8,185 bases of DNA, from assembly GCA_002345625.1 (NCBI GenBank), contig DDWE01000110.1, positions 1-8,185 of the forward strand, read 5' to 3'. The first letter of the stretch is position 1. The number at the start of each line of letters is the position of its first letter. The notes under the pieces are model-generated. The model had not been told where the DNA came from. It saw nothing but the letters and a program-made list of their open reading frames with translations, and ran no database searches. Positions 5,243 through 8,185 of this stretch are shown piece by piece. This DNA is from Desulfuromonadaceae bacterium UBA2294 (lineage in GTDB: Bacteria > Desulfobacterota > Desulfuromonadia > Desulfuromonadales > UBA2294). The position numbers and the translations under genes were made by a program.

Positions 5243-5893
5243 ATGATGCGCATTTTGACTGTCTTTTGCCTGATCGGCCTGCTGCTGGCCGGTGGGTGTG
5301 CCGAACCGATGAACAAAACCGAAAAAGGCGCGGTTTACGGCGCCCTCGGCGGCGCCGCTGCCGGCGCCTTGATTGGCCAGGCGACCGGTAAAAATACCAA
5401 ATCGACCCTGATCGGTGCCGGCATCGGTGCGGCCGCCGGTGGTGGCATCGGCGCCGGAGTTGGCGCTTACATGGACAAACAGGAGAAGGCGGTGCGCGAC
5501 GCGCTCGACTCCGTTGAGGGGGTGAACATTGTCCGTGACGCCAACGTGCTGTTCATCACCTTCCGATCTGATAGTCAGTTCGCAGTGGGCAGCTATGTCT
5601 TCAATGCATCGGCGCAAAACGACGTCGCCCGCCTCGCTACCATCTTTCGTGAGAACGACAAGACTGACATTCTCGTCACCGGCCACACCGACAGCACTGG
5701 CAGTGAAGATACCAACCAGGCCCTGTCGGAGAAACGTGCCCGGGCTGTCGCCAACATTTTCATCAGCAACGGCGTCGCTGCAGCCCGTGTCACGACTCTT
5801 GGTATGGGTGAGAGTCAACCGGTCGCCAGCAACGACAGTGAAGCTGGCCGCCGTCTCAATCGTCGCGTCGAGATCCGGGTGACGCCCAGGTAA
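5243..5893 (+). CDS. OmpA-domain lipoprotein with glycine zipper
   Basis: A 216-residue envelope protein. Residues 1-18 form a lipoprotein signal peptide ending in LLLAGG before Cys19, which would be lipidated; Ala at +2 does not suggest inner-membrane retention. Residues 29-76 are a Gly/Ala-rich zipper (GALGGAAAGALIGQ, then GAGIGAAAGGGIGAGVGAY) that may insert in or pack against a membrane. Residues about 95-216 are an OmpA-C domain that binds peptidoglycan: TGHTDSTG (146-153), LSEKRARAVA (161-170) and LNRRVEIRV (205-213). Asp150 and Arg165 are spaced like the Asp and Arg of E. coli OmpA that hold diaminopimelate. It resembles YiaD/YfiB-type lipoproteins. AAGGAGA (5227-5233) is 9 bases before the first of two adjacent ATGs, so that start is preferred. 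It may be cotranscribed with the MaoC gene; a strong terminator follows. Confidence 0.88.
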   Translation: MMRILTVFCLIGLLLAGGCAEPMNKTEKGAVYGALGGAAAGALIGQATGKNTKSTLIGAGIGAAAGGGIGAGVGAYMDKQEKAVRDALDSVEGVNIVRDANVLFITFRSDSQFAVGSYVFNASAQNDVARLATIFRENDKTDILVTGHTDSTGSEDTNQALSEKRARAVANIFISNGVAAARVTTLGMGESQPVASNDSEAGRRLNRRVEIRVTPR

Positions 5894-5914
5894 TTGGAGG
5901 GTATTGCGTAGTTT

Positions 5915-5960
5915 CTAAACAAAAGGCCGACCCGTTTTTACGGGCCGGCCTTTTGTTTAG
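5915..5960. terminator. Two-way rho-independent terminator between convergent genes
   Basis: CTAAACAAAAGGCCG (5915-5929) pairs with CGGCCTTTTGTTTAG (5946-5960), and CCCG (5931-5934) pairs with CGGG (5941-5944) around a TTTTTA loop. One A-C mismatch (5930/5945) interrupts 19 pairs. The arms carry an A-run on the left and a T-run on the right, so the structure reads as GC-stem plus U-tract on both strands. It lies 22 bases after the lipoprotein stop and about 65 bases beyond the end of the minus-strand response regulator gene, so it can serve both. Confidence 0.9.
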
Positions 5961-6024
5961 GATTCGTGACCTTTCCCACAGTGCGATTTCGCCTGACCCT
6001 CATTCCGTTTTCAGGGCAATATTG

Positions 6025-6462
6025 TTACTTTGAGCACGAACAGACCAGCCAGAAATTCACAATCCCTTTAACCATATCGACCAGATCATCAAAATCCTGC
6101 GGTTTGACCAGGTAACAGTTGGCGTTGTTTTCGTAGGCGGCTTCGATATCTTTGTGGTAATTCGATGTGCTCATGATCACGACCGGAATATGGCTGTGGG
6201 ATGCACTGGCCCTTATTTTTTTCAGGACTTCCATGCCATCAATTTTCGGAATATTGAGATCGAGCAGGACCAGAGTCGGACATGGTGCCAGCTCCGGTTC
6301 CTTGAACTCGTTGGTTTGTGCCAGGTAGTCAAGCGCGGCCTGTCCATCGGTTACATGCATGAACGAGACGTCAGTCCCGACTTCTTTTAGCGCATGTTTG
6401 AACAGATGGGCATGGGCAGCCATATCTTCGACGCACAGGATAACGGGAAAGAAAGGGTTCAT
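6025..6462 (-). CDS. Single-domain response regulator, Rcp1-like
   Basis: A 145-residue CheY-like receiver with no output domain. Phosphorylation-site residues are present: Glu12 and Asp13 (VILCVED), Asp68 as acceptor (TLVLLDLNIPKIDG), Ser98 (VVIMSTS) and Lys120 (YLVKP). The long loop before the acceptor (FKEPELAPCP) and the end FDDLVDMVKGIVNFWL are typical of the Rcp1 group, the partners of phytochrome-type kinases. It probably takes phosphate from the kinase encoded 60 bases upstream and acts by protein contact. The C-terminal tail VCSCSK carries two cysteines where relatives I know usually end in hydrophobic or prolyl residues; its meaning is unknown. The ATG has a near-ideal ribosome binding site, so it may be made in excess over the kinase. 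A loop Cys61 and Cys116 are also present. Confidence 0.88.
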   Translation of the reverse strand: MNPFFPVILCVEDMAAHAHLFKHALKEVGTDVSFMHVTDGQAALDYLAQTNEFKEPELAPCPTLVLLDLNIPKIDGMEVLKKIRASASHSHIPVVIMSTSNYHKDIEAAYENNANCYLVKPQDFDDLVDMVKGIVNFWLVCSCSK

Positions 6463-6469
6463 AATTGTT

Positions 6470-6479
6470 TCACCTCCTT
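6470..6479 (-). promoter_or_regulatory. Near-ideal Shine-Dalgarno of the response regulator
   Basis: On the minus strand AAGGAGGTGA is a ten-base perfect complement to the usual 16S rRNA 3' end and lies 7 bases before the ATG at 6462. It is much stronger than the other ribosome binding sites in this cluster. This suggests high expression of the receiver relative to the kinase. Confidence 0.8.
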
Positions 6480-6522
6480 GGTGTTTCTTGAATCCTGTCG
6501 GACCGAATAGTTAGTGGACAGG

Positions 6523-7950
6523 CTATTCCGCAATGGGCAGCCTGACCCAGAAGGTGGCCCCTTTGCCTTCGCCGGCTGATTCTGCCCAGATCTCGCCATG
6601 ATGGAACCGGACAATTTTGCGCACAATGGTCAACCCGACCCCGGTCCCTTCGGTTTTAGCACTGAGGCGCTTGAACAGGCCGAAAACCTGATCAAGATAC
6701 TCCGGGGCGATTCCCTGACCGTTGTCCTGCACATACAGCGCCCTGCCGTGAGCGGTTTCGGCAACGCCGATGTTGATCACGGGATGTGCCTGCTCCCCCA
6801 TGTAGCGCAGGGCATTCTCCAGTAGATTTTGCACCACTTGCCGCAGCAAAATAGCATCACCCTGAACCTGCGGCAGAGTTTTTTCGATCTGTAACTCAAC
6901 CCCGCGCTGTTGAATGACCGCCTCCATCTCGTGGCTAACCTCGGCGAAGAGGTCGTTTAAATCGACCGTTGTGAAGGCAGTGTCAGCTTGGCCGACCCGG
7001 CTCAGGGCGAGCAGATGATTCAGCAGCAGGATCATTTTGGCGGCCGCCCCGTTGATTTCGCTGACATAGGTACGCACATCTTCACTCATGTTGTCGCCAA
7101 GAGAGTGTTTGAGCAGTCCGGAAAAGCCGCCGATGGTGATCAGCGGTGATTTTAAATCATGCGAGACAGTGTAGTTGAAACTCTCCAGCTCCGCATTTTT
7201 GGTGTTGAGATCATTGATAATGATTTCAAGTTCCTTTTTCGCCTGCAGGCGCTCGGTAACATCACGCATGGAGACAATAAAGACCGGCTCGCCATGCCAG
7301 GACATGGTCGAAACATTCAATTCAACATGGCGGCGCTGATGGTTTCGCCCGTTCAGGACGATCTCCTGTAATGTCCCTGGTGCGAGTTTTTGCTCATAGA
7401 TGCTACCGACCAGCTTTTCAACCGGTTCGCCGAGTAACTCAGCCGCTGCCGGGTTGACCTGCTGTATGGTTCCGTCCCGGCTGACGACCATCACTCCATC
7501 GGAAACCTGCTCAACAATCCCCTGAAATGATTGCTGCAGCAGCTTTTTACGGTTTTCATACAGTTCGAGAAAAATACGCACCTTGCCGAGCAGCAGTGCC
7601 GGAATAATCGGTTTGACCAGAAAATCGACTGCTCCCGATTCGACCCCCTTAACCCGGTAAATATCGTCGGTGTAAATGGCCGAAACGAAGATGATGGGTA
7701 AATATGCGGTTTTTTCAGTGTCATGCAGTATCTCGGCGACTTCAAAACCATCCATCTCCGGCATCTGCACATCGAGCAACACCAGGGCGAAATCGTGCTC
7801 CAGAGTCAAGGCAATCGCTTCATTGCCGGAGGTGGCCCGGATCAGTTCTGCCTCGAGAGGTTGCAGCAGGGTCTCCAGAGCCAGAAGGTTGTCAGGCCGG
7901 TCATCGACCAGCAGGATTTTAGGGCGGATATCGTTAGCGATTTTGGCCAT
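6523..7950 (-). CDS. REC-PAS-HisKA-HATPase hybrid sensor kinase
   Basis: A 475-residue cytoplasmic kinase without membrane segments. Residues 10-130 are a receiver: Asp16-Asp17 (ILLVDDRPDN), acceptor Asp60 (LVLLDVQMPEMDGFE), Ser90 and Lys113 (FLVKP). Residues about 142-235 are a PAS domain (GIVEQVSDGVMVVSRDG, then VSMRDVTERL). A coiled-coil-like helix (232-257) leads to HisKA, with His264 in FNYTVSHDLKSPLITIGGF. The ATPase domain (about 330-473) has the N box QNLLENAL (374-381, Asn379), the G1 box DNGQGI (409-414), FGLFKRL, and the G2 box GTGVGL (435-440). All key residues are intact. It starts 17 bases after the stop of the upstream receiver-containing gene. The N-terminal receiver probably gates kinase activity after input from another kinase, and the small receiver downstream is a likely target. 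No PAS ligand can be named. Confidence 0.92.
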   Translation of the reverse strand: MAKIANDIRPKILLVDDRPDNLLALETLLQPLEAELIRATSGNEAIALTLEHDFALVLLDVQMPEMDGFEVAEILHDTEKTAYLPIIFVSAIYTDDIYRVKGVESGAVDFLVKPIIPALLLGKVRIFLELYENRKKLLQQSFQGIVEQVSDGVMVVSRDGTIQQVNPAAAELLGEPVEKLVGSIYEQKLAPGTLQEIVLNGRNHQRRHVELNVSTMSWHGEPVFIVSMRDVTERLQAKKELEIIINDLNTKNAELESFNYTVSHDLKSPLITIGGFSGLLKHSLGDNMSEDVRTYVSEINGAAAKMILLLNHLLALSRVGQADTAFTTVDLNDLFAEVSHEMEAVIQQRGVELQIEKTLPQVQGDAILLRQVVQNLLENALRYMGEQAHPVINIGVAETAHGRALYVQDNGQGIAPEYLDQVFGLFKRLSAKTEGTGVGLTIVRKIVRFHHGEIWAESAGEGKGATFWVRLPIAE

Positions 7951-7967
7951 GAGCGCTCATCCTTGTC

Positions 7968-8185
7968 TCAGTTTCGGTGCAGCCAAACGCGCAGTAATGA
8001 CAACAATTTCGGAATATCGACCGGTTTCGACAGATAGTCACTGGCGCCGGCTTCGATGCATTTGCCGCGGTCTTCCTGCATCGCTTTGGCGGTCAGGGCC
8101 AGAATTGGCAGCCGGGCAAATTGACTCTGAGCGCGGATTTTTCGCATTGCTTCGTAGCCATCCATGACCGGCATCATGATATCCA
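7968..8185 (-). CDS. C-terminal receiver domain of a response regulator or hybrid kinase (cut by right edge)
   Basis: The last 72 codons of a gene that enters from the right. The visible part starts just at the acceptor site, DIMMPVMDGYEAMRKIR (Asp at codon 8183-8181), and runs through ILALTAKAMQED (Thr of the switch) and SDYLSKPVDIPKLLSLLRVW (Lys-Pro) to the stop. This style of receiver, with ALTAKAMQEDRGKCIEAGASDY, is typical of the terminal receiver in large hybrid histidine kinases, so the full gene probably encodes one; a stand-alone response regulator is possible. It ends 17 bases before the next kinase, whose ribosome binding site (AAGG) lies just after this stop, so both are likely in one transcript. 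Confidence 0.85.
   Translation of the reverse strand, partial: DIMMPVMDGYEAMRKIRAQSQFARLPILALTAKAMQEDRGKCIEAGASDYLSKPVDIPKLLSLLRVWLHRN

Noticed and set aside
5213..5818. Open frame of 201 codons on the minus strand opposite the OmpA lipoprotein gene
   Set aside because: It is antisense to a gene with clear domain motifs, its translation matches nothing, and long antisense frames are common in GC-rich coding DNA.
5990..6020. CCTGA...TCAGG inverted repeat after the small receiver gene
   Set aside because: Five pairs with a long loop and no T-run; the strong two-way terminator at 5915-5960 already explains transcript ends here.
6494..6522. CCTGTC...GACAGG inverted repeat between the kinase and the small receiver
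   Set aside because: A six-base stem with a 17-base loop and no T-run; likely chance, and not enough for a terminator between two genes that look cotranscribed.
1..8185. CRISPR arrays, tRNA or rRNA genes, insertion sequences, phage or toxin-antitoxin genes
   Set aside because: I looked for regularly spaced repeats, cloverleaf-like segments, transposase motifs and terminal inverted repeats, and saw none.

Overview
The window looks like chromosomal DNA from a GC-rich Gram-negative anaerobe or facultative organism. My best guess is Desulfuromonadales/Geobacterales-type Desulfobacterota (the old Deltaproteobacteria). The guess rests on gene content and style: a split Mrp/Mbh-type antiporter operon, a REC-PAS-histidine kinase next to an Rcp1-type receiver, an OmpA-domain glycine-zipper lipoprotein, and a TTCGTG-type intergenic hairpin. 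No rRNA or other phylogenetic marker is present, so this is inference.

Layout. (1) Positions 1-2671, minus strand: a tightly packed membrane operon transcribed from right to left as mrpE, mrpF, mrpG, an MbhD-like gene (DUF4040), an MbhE-like gene, mrpB, mrpC and the start of mrpD, which runs off the left edge. Nearly every junction is a 1-16 base overlap. The order equals mbhA-H of the archaeal membrane-bound hydrogenase, so this is the cation-antiporter module either of a stand-alone Mrp antiporter with a split MrpA or of a larger complex I/hydrogenase-like machine. (2) Positions 2672-2929: a divergent control region with a good sigma-70 promoter on the plus strand, a weaker one on the minus strand, a small dyad just before a ribosome binding site, and a possible leader ORF coupled to mrpE. 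(3) Positions 2930-5893, plus strand: a nitrilase-superfamily amidase, a long hairpin, then a patatin-like phospholipase overlapping a MaoC/NodN-like dehydratase by 4 bases, then an OmpA-domain lipoprotein that closes at a strong two-way terminator (5915-5960). (4) Positions 6025-8185, minus strand: a signalling cluster made of the C-terminal receiver of a protein cut by the right edge, a complete REC-PAS-HisKA-HATPase kinase, and a single-domain Rcp1-like response regulator with a near-ideal Shine-Dalgarno.

How the parts work together. The Mrp genes build one inner-membrane ion-translocating module. The patatin and MaoC proteins are probably made together and both fit acyl-lipid/acyl-CoA metabolism. 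The lipoprotein should tie the outer membrane to peptidoglycan. The three signalling genes probably form a phosphotransfer chain, and no DNA-binding output is visible in the window. Most of this is recognisable biology. I see no clearly new system; the most worthwhile points are the Mbh-like operon order, the coupled patatin-MaoC pair, the output-less phosphorelay and the uncharacterised hairpins and leader.
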